DNA of 8,321 bases from the NCBI GenBank assembly GCA_039819065.1, contig JBCBSS010000219.1, positions 1 through 8,321 on the forward strand, given 5' to 3'. This DNA is from JBCBSS01 sp039819065 (GTDB taxonomy: Bacteria; Bacteroidota; Bacteroidia; Cytophagales; Cyclobacteriaceae). Position 1 is the stretch's first letter. Every line of letters starts with the position of its first letter. This document shows, piece by piece, positions 1 through 6,448 of this stretch. The translations under genes were made by a program, and so were the position numbers. The notes under the pieces were generated by a model. The model was not told the DNA's origin. It saw nothing but the letters and a program-made list of their open reading frames with translations, and made no database searches.

Positions 1-1473
1 TTGTTTTTTTGAAAGTCGTTCTATTTCCTCTTTTGGATATTGATAAGTCGGGTCCATTGCAAGTGCTTTCTTATGCCATTTTATAGCCTGATCTATACTA
101 TCCAACTCTTTGTATGCATCACCTACGCTCGATACCCACCCCGCGTATTCAGGTTCTACTTCTACCATGAACAGAAATACATCCAAGGCTTGTTTGGGGT
201 GTTTTCTGTCAATGAGCCAATATCCAAGATTGTCTAAATACTTAGCATCACATAAATAATCTTGATTCTTTTGTTCCTCTGCCCGATAAATCTCTCTTAC
301 CTTTTCAATTCCATCGGTTAATATGTGGTCTTTTAGTTTGAAGTGAACAGGTCCCTTAGGACGAATACTATCTTGAAACACTGAGTTCTTAAGAATGCCT
401 ACGGCAGCATCTAATCTCCAAAATCGATCGGAGTTAGTCATCAAAACAACCGCTGTTTTCTTCTCTGGCATAAACCCAAAGAATGTATTATAACCAGTGT
501 CTTGACCTTGGTGGTAATAAATGGGTGAGCCATTAATTCTGCCAGGAAACCAACTTAAACATACTTTTCTTTCATCCTCTGGTGTGTGAATACTTGTTAG
601 CAAATTATATGAAGCTTCACTGAATATTTGTTTTCCATTTATCGTTCCTTTATTGAGGTATACTTGAGCCCAGCGTAGCATATCTTCAACATTTGAGTGC
701 AATGTAGAACTACCTGCATGTCTTCGATTATAAGGGTAGATCTTACTGATTTCAACTTGAAGACTATCCCCTAAAACATGTGGTGTGGTGGCTAATTCTT
801 CTGGGACGTCTGGTTTGTAAAATGTACTATTCTTCATACCAATCGGGTCAAAAATATATTGCTTCATATATTCCTCGAAAGTCATTCCTGAAGCTTTAGC
901 AATAACATCACATAAAATATCAAAGGCAGGATTGCTATAATTGTATTGCTCACCAGGTGAGAAATCCAGTTTCAAATCCTTATGACTTCTCACATACCTT
1001 TCAGCTGCACCATCATCATATTGTGGTTTGTCCCATTCATAATCACTGGTGTTTGGAATTCCCGAAGTATGAGCAAGCATTTGTTTGATTGTAATATCTC
1101 TATATCGCTCATCTGCCATGGTAAAATAAGGGAGATACTGGGTCAATTTTCCATCCAAATCTATTTTCCCTTTTTCTATCAATTGAACAATTGCGGTAGC
1201 AACAAAAGGTTTAGAAACCGATGCCATATGAAATAAAGAACGTGAAGTCATTGGTTCTTTTGTGTTCAGACTCTTAATACCATGTGCATCAGCATAGATA
1301 ATTGTATCATTTTTGATCAATCCAAACGCAATTCCCGGAACATCAAATAATTCCTTTTGCTTTAATAATGAGTTTTTAATTGCTAGTGCTTCTGGTGATA
1401 AATTTTCTTTTATTTCTTTTTTGCAACCCAATAAAAAGATTAGGCAGGTCATTACTGGGAGAAGCTTATTCAT
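1..1473 (-). CDS. Serine beta-lactamase-family lipoprotein with TPR-like C-terminus (partial)
   Basis: The frame is open from the ATG at 1473 to the left edge (491 codons, no stop), so the 3' end is missing. The first 17 residues form a lipoprotein signal with lipobox LLGC (Cys17), so the protein should be lipid-anchored outside the inner membrane. The beta-lactamase/penicillin-binding fold of class C and esterase-like proteins is shown by SVSK (S85, K88, the SxxK nucleophile motif), YSN (179-181, YxN motif) and HQG (321-323, in place of KTG). Phrases typical of the family include 'HTSGIP' and 'SPGEQYNYSNP'. Residues about 410-478 look like one or two TPR repeats ('GDAYKELDSIDQAIKWHKKA'), a common tail in Bacteroidota members. 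The likely role is a hydrolase or peptidase acting on peptide, ester or D-amino-acid substrates; true antibiotic resistance is not implied. It is divergent in context from the other genes and separated from them by a terminator-like hairpin. Family confidence is high, substrate unknown. Confidence 0.93.
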   Translation of the reverse strand, partial: MNKLLPVMTCLIFLLGCKKEIKENLSPEALAIKNSLLKQKELFDVPGIAFGLIKNDTIIYADAHGIKSLNTKEPMTSRSLFHMASVSKPFVATAIVQLIEKGKIDLDGKLTQYLPYFTMADERYRDITIKQMLAHTSGIPNTSDYEWDKPQYDDGAAERYVRSHKDLKLDFSPGEQYNYSNPAFDILCDVIAKASGMTFEEYMKQYIFDPIGMKNSTFYKPDVPEELATTPHVLGDSLQVEISKIYPYNRRHAGSSTLHSNVEDMLRWAQVYLNKGTINGKQIFSEASYNLLTSIHTPEDERKVCLSWFPGRINGSPIYYHQGQDTGYNTFFGFMPEKKTAVVLMTNSDRFWRLDAAVGILKNSVFQDSIRPKGPVHFKLKDHILTDGIEKVREIYRAEEQKNQDYLCDAKYLDNLGYWLIDRKHPKQALDVFLFMVEVEPEYAGWVSSVGDAYKELDSIDQAIKWHKKALAMDPTYQYPKEEIERLSKKQ

Positions 1474-1612
1474 AGTTTAGGTAGTTTTTAATAGTTAAAC
1501 TAAGGACTAAACTATTGATAGAATGTTGCACCCTCACTGAAATAATATTTCTCTGCGAATTCCAAAATTCACTTTGGAAAAAAAGCGTTTATAATATTTA
1601 CTTTTATCCAAT

Positions 1613-1633
1613 AAAAAAGCCTTTTCAGAGGCT
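1613..1633 (-). terminator. Terminator-like hairpin, minus strand
   Basis: On the minus strand a 5-bp stem (AGCCT/AGGCT, 1629-1633 with 1618-1622) and 6-nt loop are followed directly by a run of five T. No minus-strand gene ends nearby; the closest upstream one stops at 2612, beyond the repeat mosaic. The 1474-1612 stretch between this hairpin and the beta-lactamase-family start is AT-rich leader, in which I see no convincing promoter match. Confidence 0.45.
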
Positions 1634-1697
1634 CATACTCGTTTTTTCACATACAAAGGCGGTATCAATCAGTGCGGTAAAGTGCGGATTTTGAATC

Positions 1698-1726
1698 TTT
1701 TTGTGTTGTTTCCGAAACGGGCGACC
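1698..1726 (+). repeat. Degenerate alpha-module fragment
   Basis: This stretch matches the alpha hairpin at about 5699-5727 at roughly three quarters of positions (shared 'gtgttgt', 'ccgaaa', 'gggc'). The left arm of the hairpin is lost. It is probably the remnant of an alpha module standing immediately before gamma copy 1. Confidence 0.4.
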
Positions 1727-1743
1727 ACAAGACTTCCTAAATG

Positions 1744-1850
1744 ACCTCACCCATCTTCTTGAGCCGGTTAACTACTTGCGGTAATACCCTCTCCTGAAGG
1801 AGAGGGCGGCACAAACCCGTGCTTATTCTACGGAAGAAATTGGGTGAGGT
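1744..1850 (+). repeat. Gamma palindromic repeat, copy 1
   Basis: This 107-nt imperfect palindrome is bounded by ACCTCACCCA (1744-1753) and its exact reverse complement TGGGTGAGGT (1841-1850). Next to these ends, TTCTT and AAGAA continue the pairing. At the centre lies a perfect hairpin, CCCTCTCC/TGAA/GGAGAGGG (1787-1806). It has the same length and order as the copy at 5908-6014. It is non-coding and resembles the small mobile palindromic elements (REP/MITE-like) common between Bacteroidota genes. Confidence 0.8.
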
Positions 1851-1864
1851 AAAAACCCTTCACT

Positions 1865-1969
1865 CGCTTTGGAGTTGTCGCCAAAGAGTCACTGGATACT
1901 CATCGAGTGTCTATTGAAAACTTTGTGGTACTAATTCAAAAAGAGCAGAACCAAAACCACCACAAGATG
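1865..1969 (+). repeat. Alpha repeat module, degenerate copy
   Basis: It opens with the first alpha hairpin, CTTTGG (1867-1872) paired with CCAAAG (1881-1886). The second hairpin is altered: 'ctttgtggt' is followed about 30 nt later by 'accaccacaag' instead of the CCTTTCGGTG/CACCGAAAGG pair seen in the alpha copies at 2449-2472 and 5699-5722. Its position between gamma 1 and beta 1 supports the assignment. Confidence 0.55.
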
Positions 1970-1974
1970 TATGA

Positions 1975-2111
1975 GAGATAGACCTCTCCTTCGTCGAGGT
2001 GACTCACGAAATAAGGGTTTTATCTTGACTAGCCGATATTGATGGAACCTGCCTTAAACATGCTTACTTTACATCTGTGCGTCATTTCGAACGCAGTGAG
2101 AAATCTATCTC
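1975..2111 (+). repeat. Beta palindromic repeat, copy 1
   Basis: This 137-nt element has imperfect terminal inverted repeats of about 34 nt (1975-2007 and 2078-2111). Both arms read inward as GAGATAGA..TCTC....TCGA..TGAC.CAC. The right arm contains the familiar Bacteroidota intergenic motif 'gtcatttcga...gagaaatct'. The inner part (about 2025-2078, 'gccgatattgatggaacctg' and on) is nearly identical to beta copy 2 at 5744-5891. Confidence 0.8.
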
Positions 2112-2147
2112 TTTTTGACTCTCGTTTACACCTGGCTATCGACAATG

Positions 2148-2363
2148 ACCTCACTCATCTTGTTGAGTCGGTTAACTACTTGCTGTAATGAGGCTGTCTC
2201 AAAAGCCCGTTTTAATGTCATTTCGAATGCAATGAGAAATCTTACTCCCCTGAAAATCAACACTTTGAGTCGAGTAAGATTTCTCCCGATGGTCGAAAAG
2301 ACAGCTTTTGACGCAGCCTCGGCACAAATCCGTCACTACTCTACGGCAATAGTTGGATGAGGT
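2148..2363 (+). repeat. Gamma palindromic repeat, copy 2, with internal replacement
   Basis: The ends are ACCTCACTCA (2148-2157) and TGGATGAGGT (2354-2363), each one base changed from the other gamma copies. The flanks match gamma ('gtcggttaactacttgctgtaat' to the left; 'ggcacaaatccgt' and 'ctacgg' to the right). The central CCCTCTCC/GGAGAGGG hairpin is absent and a 131-nt palindromic element occupies its place, so this copy is 216 nt rather than 107. Short reading frames across this stretch on both strands (2115-2360 plus, 2199-2465 minus) are products of the repeat and are not called as genes. Confidence 0.75.
2190..2320 (+). repeat. 131-nt nested inverted repeat (REPIN-like)
   Basis: The outer arms 2190-2206 and 2304-2320 pair at 15 of 17 positions (GAGGCTG..TCAAAAGC). 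The inner arms 2217-2247 and 2272-2302 pair at 23 of 31, including an uninterrupted 14-base stretch ending ATCTTACTC. The loop is about 24 nt. The element therefore looks like two REP units in head-to-head orientation. The left inner arm carries the same 'gtcatttcga...gagaaatct' core seen at the right end of the beta module, so the two repeat types are related. Confidence 0.8.
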
Positions 2364-2377
2364 AAAGACCTTCCGCC

Positions 2378-2476
2378 CTCTTTGGAATTGTCTCCAAAGC
2401 GCCTCCAACTGATATAGTGCTGCTGAACGATTTTTAGTGATCACCAAACCTTTCGGTGATAACACCGAAAGGGGCA
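2378..2476 (+). repeat. Alpha repeat module, intact copy
   Basis: It contains two hairpins in order. The first is CTTTGGA/TCCAAAG (2380-2386 with 2393-2399). The second is a perfect 10-bp stem CCTTTCGGTG/CACCGAAAGG (2449-2458 with 2463-2472) and loop ATAA. The same stem with another loop (TTGT) occurs at 5699-5722. No T-run follows on either strand, so it is not an ordinary intrinsic terminator. Confidence 0.75.
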
Positions 2477-2491
2477 GAAAAGAAATCCAAC

Positions 2492-2602
2492 ACCCATTAG
2501 CATCACTGCTGATATCATACTTGACCAGACACCCATCCTGATAGGTCTTGGCAATCTTTTATCTAATGGGTCTTTCAAAGAAAGTCTCTTCCAATAAAAG
2601 AG
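2492..2602. repeat. Inverted repeats downstream of the SnoaL/DUF1330 gene
   Basis: ACCCATTAG (2492-2500) and CTAATGGGT (2563-2571) are a perfect 9-nt inverted pair enclosing 62 nt. Two small hairpins follow: CTTTC/AAA/GAAAG at 2572-2584 and CTCTT/AAGAG at 2586-2602. The last one lies just after the minus-strand stop at 2612 and could act in 3' end formation of that gene, but no clear T-run follows. The rest of 2477-2611 shows nothing else. Confidence 0.4.
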
Positions 2603-2611
2603 GTAGGATCT

Positions 2612-3385
2612 CTAACCTTGAGGCATGTCAGAGTAAAAAGCAATGTTCATCTTGCTAAAAGCTTTTTCTCGATCTGGCACCAGTTTGGCGTACGCTTCGC
2701 TTTCAAAAACAGCATGAGCGGCTTGTTTTGCCTCCTTACCATCAAACTCTACAATCATCGACATGAACGTGTCTGTGTGACCAACCACTGATTTATCCTG
2801 CTTGATAATTTTGGGTACAGATCCGCCTGCTTGCATTAACATAGGAATTATCCCTTGAACATATCGCTCCAGTGCGTCATGGTGTTCCATTATGGGCGTT
2901 GCAGTAACAAATAAGTAGGTTTTACTTGTCGGTTGAGGGTCTGGAATCTGGAAGAAGTTGACAACATCGGCACCTTCATCCCACCTAGGGGTCATTTCAA
3001 TAGAGCGGATCTTCCAACCCATGTCGGTCTCAATGTAGCTACAGGTGTAGAAGGCATTTAGGTTCATCACTTCCTCCCCTCTTTGATGTCTGGCAAAGAC
3101 ATAAGTATCACCTGATGCCTCTCTACCATTTACTTCGACAAGTGTATTGGTCATATAGTGTTGAGTGACCAATCCTTCTGTTGAAAAGAGATACTGAACC
3201 AATTGGGTATATTCATCAATGCTCATTTCCTGACGATCACCCATTCCCCACTTTGAGTAATCTACAGTAATGGCATCGTGAAAGATCGACCGAAAGACTT
3301 CCCAGTCTTTTTTATCGACCCCTTGAGCATACTTGTAATGTAATTCTTTGATGGCCTGTTTGGCACTAAGGATTTCAATATCCAT
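2612..3385 (-). CDS. SnoaL-like (NTF2 fold) domain fused to a DUF1330-like domain
   Basis: I place the start at the ATG at 3385 (257 residues), because the recognisable domain begins there ('AKQAIKELHYKYAQGVDKKD'). An upstream in-frame ATG at 3451 would add 22 residues with no family resemblance. Residues about 5-135 fit the SnoaL_4/NTF2-like fold: the 'YAQGVDKKDW' helix, 'F.DAITVDYS', 'VTQHYMTNTLVEV', and a strand with 'GWKIRSIEM'. Members are small cone-shaped domains used as cyclases, dehydratases or isomerases, or with no known activity. Residues about 155-253 match the DUF1330 dimeric alpha-beta barrel ('YLFVTATPI', 'MIVEFDGKEAKQAAHAVFES', 'YAKLVPDREKAFSKMNIAFY'). There is no signal peptide, so it is probably cytoplasmic. 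It lies 88 bp downstream of the Crp/Fnr-type gene on the same strand, so co-transcription is plausible. Domain calls are fairly sure; the reaction is unknown. Confidence 0.88.
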   Translation of the reverse strand: MDIEILSAKQAIKELHYKYAQGVDKKDWEVFRSIFHDAITVDYSKWGMGDRQEMSIDEYTQLVQYLFSTEGLVTQHYMTNTLVEVNGREASGDTYVFARHQRGEEVMNLNAFYTCSYIETDMGWKIRSIEMTPRWDEGADVVNFFQIPDPQPTSKTYLFVTATPIMEHHDALERYVQGIIPMLMQAGGSVPKIIKQDKSVVGHTDTFMSMIVEFDGKEAKQAAHAVFESEAYAKLVPDREKAFSKMNIAFYSDMPQG

Positions 3386-3473
3386 TAATAAAGCATTTAA
3401 AAGGTTGAATTTTATTTTTCGTAAATATTCACCTCTCAAACACGAATACACTTAACAAATGATAATTAAGCAC

Positions 3474-4043
3474 TCACCGTTTAGCCCATCGAATTTTCCT
3501 AAGTCTACTTAAGGATACAGGAGTGATCCCAAGAAATGTTGCAATGTCCTTTAGTTGAAAGTGTTGGAAAATCTCGGGCTGGTTCATTTCCAGATACTCG
3601 TACCTTTCCAGGGAATCCTTGCTTAGCAACATTTTTCTCAATTCAAACTCTTCAATATATTGGTGTTCCGCCATGACTCTTCCTACTCGTTCGATTGCAT
3701 GAGATTCGTTATACAATTGGGTTAGTCCGCTGTATGGAATGACATCAAATTCGCAGAACTCTTCACAAATAACTGCCATGTTGGAAGGTTCCTCTCTTAA
3801 CAAGCTTTTATATACGGTAAACATAAAAGGCGCTACATAAAAATGAGTGGTCTTTATGTTTCCATCGATATTATCAATCTTTCGAACAGCCCCTTTGCGT
3901 AAAAACCAAATGTCTTTGCAGACCATATCAAAATCCAGCAACACATCCCCTTTATTCTTTACTTCCTGGCATGTCAAGGCTTCGAAAAGGTTCCAGTCCT
4001 TGTCTGGGATAGTACCGGTTATTTGTTCAAGGTATGCTCTCAT
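3474..4043 (-). CDS. Crp/Fnr-family transcriptional regulator
   Basis: The 189-residue protein has an N-terminal cyclic-nucleotide-binding-like beta roll (about 15-120; 'EVKNKGDVLLDFDMVCKDIW', 'LRKGAVRKI') and a C-terminal helix-turn-helix (about 163-184; 'QLKDIATFLGITPVSLSRLR'). The helix region 'LLSKDSLERYEYLEMNQPEI' before the DNA-binding part is typical of the short Bacteroidota Crp/Fnr group. The usual nucleotide-phosphate-binding Arg-Ser/Thr signature is not evident, so cAMP need not be the ligand. No Fnr-type cysteine cluster is seen, which argues against an iron-sulfur sensor. It sits between the enolase-superfamily gene (158 bp upstream) and the SnoaL/DUF1330 gene, all on one strand, so it is a natural candidate to control them. 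I see no clear Bacteroidota promoter (TTG with TAnnTTTG) or terminator in the 158-bp gap at 4044-4201. Family confidence is high, targets are inferred. Confidence 0.92.
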   Translation of the reverse strand: MRAYLEQITGTIPDKDWNLFEALTCQEVKNKGDVLLDFDMVCKDIWFLRKGAVRKIDNIDGNIKTTHFYVAPFMFTVYKSLLREEPSNMAVICEEFCEFDVIPYSGLTQLYNESHAIERVGRVMAEHQYIEEFELRKMLLSKDSLERYEYLEMNQPEIFQHFQLKDIATFLGITPVSLSRLRKIRWAKR

Positions 4044-4201
4044 AGTTAAGCGGTATGAGCAGCGAAGATATGAAAAGAAGAAACGGAAGTATGAGTACTT
4101 CGTGATTGATTTCTATGACTGCTGGCTTAGTGTCTCTTAACGATCCCGCTAAGTTGAGTGTGTCTACTATTTGCAAGTATTGTGAAGTTTCTCAATGGAG
4201 C

Positions 4202-5479
4202 TTACGTATTTACCGGTTTATGTTTGATCATATACTCCGGATCAATCGTAATGCCTGCGCCGGGCCCCGTAGGAACCTTTACTTTTCCACCTTTACTGGT
4301 AAGATCCGAGGTCGGGCATTCGAAAGGCAGCTCATTATTCAATCCTTTGAATTCATGATAGGGTCCTGCATTGGGTACCGCCGAAACGAAATGCGCCATG
4401 TATAGATAGCCTAGCCCGCTTCCGGTTATGTGTGGAACACACATCTTGCCTTTCGCCTCAGCCATCCGTGCTACACGCATAGAACGGATCATGCCACCAA
4501 AGTAAAAGATGTCTGGTTGCACGATATCCAGCGCATCGTGCGCAATGAGCCACCTGAAGTTTCGCATACTCGGTTCCTGCTCACCACCTGCAATTGGAAT
4601 GGATAGGCTTTGATTGACTTGAAGTGTTTCTTCGTACCAGTCAAAAGGAACAGGTTCTTCGTAGAAGTCAAATTGATATTCCTCACAGATCTTGCCAATT
4701 CGGATAGCTTCTTCTGCATCATAGCTTCCATTGCTATCCGCGTAGATGACCATCTCAGCGCCAAAAGCCTCTCGCACCATGGGGATGAGTTTCTCAGACC
4801 GACCTGCTGGTTTCTCCGCGGCACTCATCCGGCCTCCAAGTTTGAACTTGACTGCTTTCGCCTCGCTGCTTTCGACATTTTTAATGATCTTATCTAGGCT
4901 CTCTTCTGCGCTTTTGCCTCTGTGATTATTGGCTTGGTAGACTGAAATTTCCGGGTGATGCACCCCACCTAGTACTTCACCAATGGAAAGGTTTGCGACG
5001 TTTCCCAACAAGTCGAGGATGGCAAACTCCAAGGTTGCGAGCGGTACCCATATGGCCAGGCTCTGAAGCTTATAGTTACTTTTGTGTACGTACACTTCCT
5101 CCAGCAGCTGTTCCAGATCACGTGCGTCCTTACCTTCAAAAAAAGGCTGAATCCTGTTCACGAAAATGGGGTAAAGTGAGACCATCTGCATGTTGTTGCT
5201 GACTGACATGCCTTCAGCGCCTGAATTAGTCCGAACTCTACAGATGAAGTTGTCTTCATATCGAAGCAATTCAATTTTATCCATGATTAAAGGTTCGGTA
5301 AACTTGGATGTATTAATGATGGGTCTTTTGGCTGCCGCATCAACAGGCCCGTAATCGATTGCGGATGAGGTGGAGACGGACGTAGTCGATGAATCACATC
5401 CTGCAAGCAATGGTAATGCCGCGCCTGCGATGGTTGATTTTTTAAGAAAGCTTCTTCTGTTGGATGTTTTTTTATTCAT
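4202..5479 (-). CDS. Exported enolase-superfamily enzyme (mandelate racemase subgroup), Tat lipoprotein
   Basis: 425 residues. The N-terminus is a twin-arginine signal (NRRSFLKKS, 7-15) followed by a hydrophobic stretch and lipobox LLAGC (Cys28), so the protein is predicted to be folded, Tat-exported and lipid-anchored. The catalytic barrel is complete: K211-F-K213 base motif, metal ligands D248, E274 and E300, the D323/H350 dyad, and E376 in 'YHEFKG'. The spacings D-E-E-D-H (26, 26, 23, 27) equal those I recall for mandelate racemase (195, 221, 247, 270, 297), which supports that subgroup over muconate cycloisomerase. Such enzymes abstract a proton alpha to a carboxylate, usually to dehydrate an acid sugar or to racemise; the substrate cannot be told here. 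A GGAG lies just before the ATG at 5479, an unusual SD-like site for this kind of genome. It is the first gene of the minus-strand trio. Confidence 0.94.
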   Translation of the reverse strand: MNKKTSNRRSFLKKSTIAGAALPLLAGCDSSTTSVSTSSAIDYGPVDAAAKRPIINTSKFTEPLIMDKIELLRYEDNFICRVRTNSGAEGMSVSNNMQMVSLYPIFVNRIQPFFEGKDARDLEQLLEEVYVHKSNYKLQSLAIWVPLATLEFAILDLLGNVANLSIGEVLGGVHHPEISVYQANNHRGKSAEESLDKIIKNVESSEAKAVKFKLGGRMSAAEKPAGRSEKLIPMVREAFGAEMVIYADSNGSYDAEEAIRIGKICEEYQFDFYEEPVPFDWYEETLQVNQSLSIPIAGGEQEPSMRNFRWLIAHDALDIVQPDIFYFGGMIRSMRVARMAEAKGKMCVPHITGSGLGYLYMAHFVSAVPNAGPYHEFKGLNNELPFECPTSDLTSKGGKVKVPTGPGAGITIDPEYMIKHKPVNT

Positions 5480-5640
5480 AGGTCTCCGATATATATTGAG
5501 TCATACTCGTTTCTTTTCTTTTTAAAGACGACTTTTTACACGACTCACCATTACTTCACGGGGGAATTTGTATTGCGTGTGAACCTGTACGGTGACACAA
5601 TCAGTACTCCTATATAAGTTATGATTTTTATTTTTCGCCC

Positions 5641-5727
5641 GCTTTGGAGTTGCCTCCTAAGCGTCTTCAATTTATACCTGCTGTTGGGAAATTTTAAACC
5701 TTTCGGTGTTGTCACCGAAAGGGGCAA
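5641..5727 (+). repeat. Alpha repeat module, right-hand set, first copy
   Basis: It has two hairpins as in the 2378-2476 copy. The first is GCTTTGGAG/CTCCTAAGC (5641-5649 with 5654-5662, 8 of 9 paired). The second is the perfect 10-bp stem CCTTTCGGTG/CACCGAAAGG (5699-5708 with 5713-5722) with loop TTGT. It lies upstream of the enolase-superfamily gene; the unique leader between them (5480-5640) has no clear promoter match. Confidence 0.75.
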
Positions 5728-5743
5728 AATATGGCGTCGGTCA

Positions 5744-5891
5744 GAGATAGACCTCTCTCAGTCTGCTGGCTGATCGAGGTGACCCATGAAGTAAGGGTTT
5801 TAGACTGATTAGCCGATATTGATGGAACCTGCCTTAAACAGACTTGCTTTACATCTGTGCGTCATTTCGAACGAAGAGAGAAATCTATCTC
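5744..5891 (+). repeat. Beta palindromic repeat, copy 2
   Basis: The outer ends GAGATAGA..TCTCTC (from 5744) and GAGAGAAATCTATCTC (ending 5891) are inverted copies of each other, with 'tcgaggtgac' and 'gtcatttcga' continuing the pairing inward. The interior (about 5800-5870) is nearly identical to beta copy 1. It differs mostly near the left arm, where this copy carries about 11 extra bases. Confidence 0.8.
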
Positions 5892-5907
5892 GTTTACACC
5901 TAGAATA

Positions 5908-6014
5908 ACCTCACCCATCTTCTTGGGTCGGTTAACTACATGCTGTAATACCCTCTCCTGAAGGAGAGGGTGGCACAAATCCGTGCTTATTCTACGGAAG
6001 AAATTGGGTGAGGT
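5908..6014 (+). repeat. Gamma palindromic repeat, copy 3
   Basis: 107 nt with exact terminal inverted repeats ACCTCACCCA/TGGGTGAGGT and the intact central hairpin CCCTCTCC/TGAA/GGAGAGGG at 5951-5970. It is close to gamma copy 1 along its whole length. A minus-strand open frame across 5862-6119 is a by-product of the repeat. Confidence 0.82.
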
Positions 6015-6025
6015 GAAAATCCTTT

Positions 6026-6135
6026 GCCCGATTTGGAGACAACTCAAAAGCGTCTTGAACTGACGTAGTACTCCTAAGCAATATTGAATGAACAAGAAAC
6101 CTTTCGGTAACAACACCAAAATGGCAGAAAAGGCT
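6026..6135 (+). repeat. Alpha repeat module, decayed copy
   Basis: It keeps the alpha order: 'gatttggag...caaaagcgtcttgaactg', then 'cctttcggta' (6100-6109), 'aacaccaaa' and 'ggcagaaaagg'. Base changes weaken both hairpins. It closes the right-hand alpha-beta-gamma-alpha set. Confidence 0.6.
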
Positions 6136-6137
6136 TA

Positions 6138-6448
6138 GATAATCGTATCGCCTTTAACATTCTGTTTGTATGTAAGCGTGCTGAAGCCGTAATTGACAGA
6201 ATGTAAATCAATAAAAATCCTACTCTTAGACAATTAATTCTTAGTTATTTCAAATAAAATATCAATTAGATAATTGAATTACTCGAAAAGCAATTGATTT
6301 AATATGTGAATGATTTCGATACTTTAGACAACCGATAATTAGAAAATTCTTAACTAGAAATCATTTTTCATTGCCGTTAATGGCTTATTAAGAAAGACCT
6401 TGTTAAATTTAATATAAGTTTAATGATTATGAACAAAATGTTAATATC
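6138..6448. other. AT-rich gene-free leader of the RiPP-like locus
   Basis: There is no coding frame here. A perfect 16-bp dyad TCAATTA-GA-TAATTGA lies at 6262-6277 and could be an operator. A weak Bacteroidota-like promoter (TTG at 6294, TACTTTAG at 6320-6327, spacer 23) is possible but is longer than the usual spacing. The region ends at the ATG of the small ORF at 6449. Confidence 0.4.
6157..6204. repeat. 9-bp inverted repeat at the start of the leader
   Basis: ACATTCTGT (6157-6165) and ACAGAATGT (6196-6204) are perfect inverted copies enclosing 30 nt. It lies directly after the right-hand repeat mosaic. No T-run follows within a few bases, so its role (end of a mobile element, or a regulator site) is open. 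Confidence 0.35.

Noticed and set aside
2115..2360. 81-codon open frame on the plus strand
   Set aside because: It is built from beta and gamma repeat sequence and the nested palindrome; no protein features are seen.
1690..2480. Possible CRISPR array because of recurrent short palindromes
   Set aside because: Repeats are of different kinds and lengths with no regular spacer size, and no cas gene is present.
3386..3451. Longer start (ATG at 3451) for the SnoaL/DUF1330 gene
   Set aside because: The extra 22 residues show no family resemblance and the domain begins right after the ATG at 3385; it is kept as an alternative only.
4106..4405. Plus-strand open frames over the end of the enolase-superfamily gene and the gap before the Crp/Fnr-type gene
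   Set aside because: They are antisense to a strongly supported gene for most of their length and show no domain or signal.
5577..5598. Imperfect 22-bp dyad (14 of 22 symmetric) upstream of the enolase-superfamily gene, considered as a Crp-family operator
   Set aside because: The symmetry is weak and the half-site spacing does not fit TGTGA-N6-TCACA; it could easily arise by chance.
5862..6119. 85-codon open frame on the minus strand, similar in places to an 88-codon minus frame at 2199-2465
   Set aside because: Both lie entirely within the palindromic repeat modules; their likeness (for example 'FTS.N..RR..TDLC') comes from the shared DNA repeat, not from a protein family.
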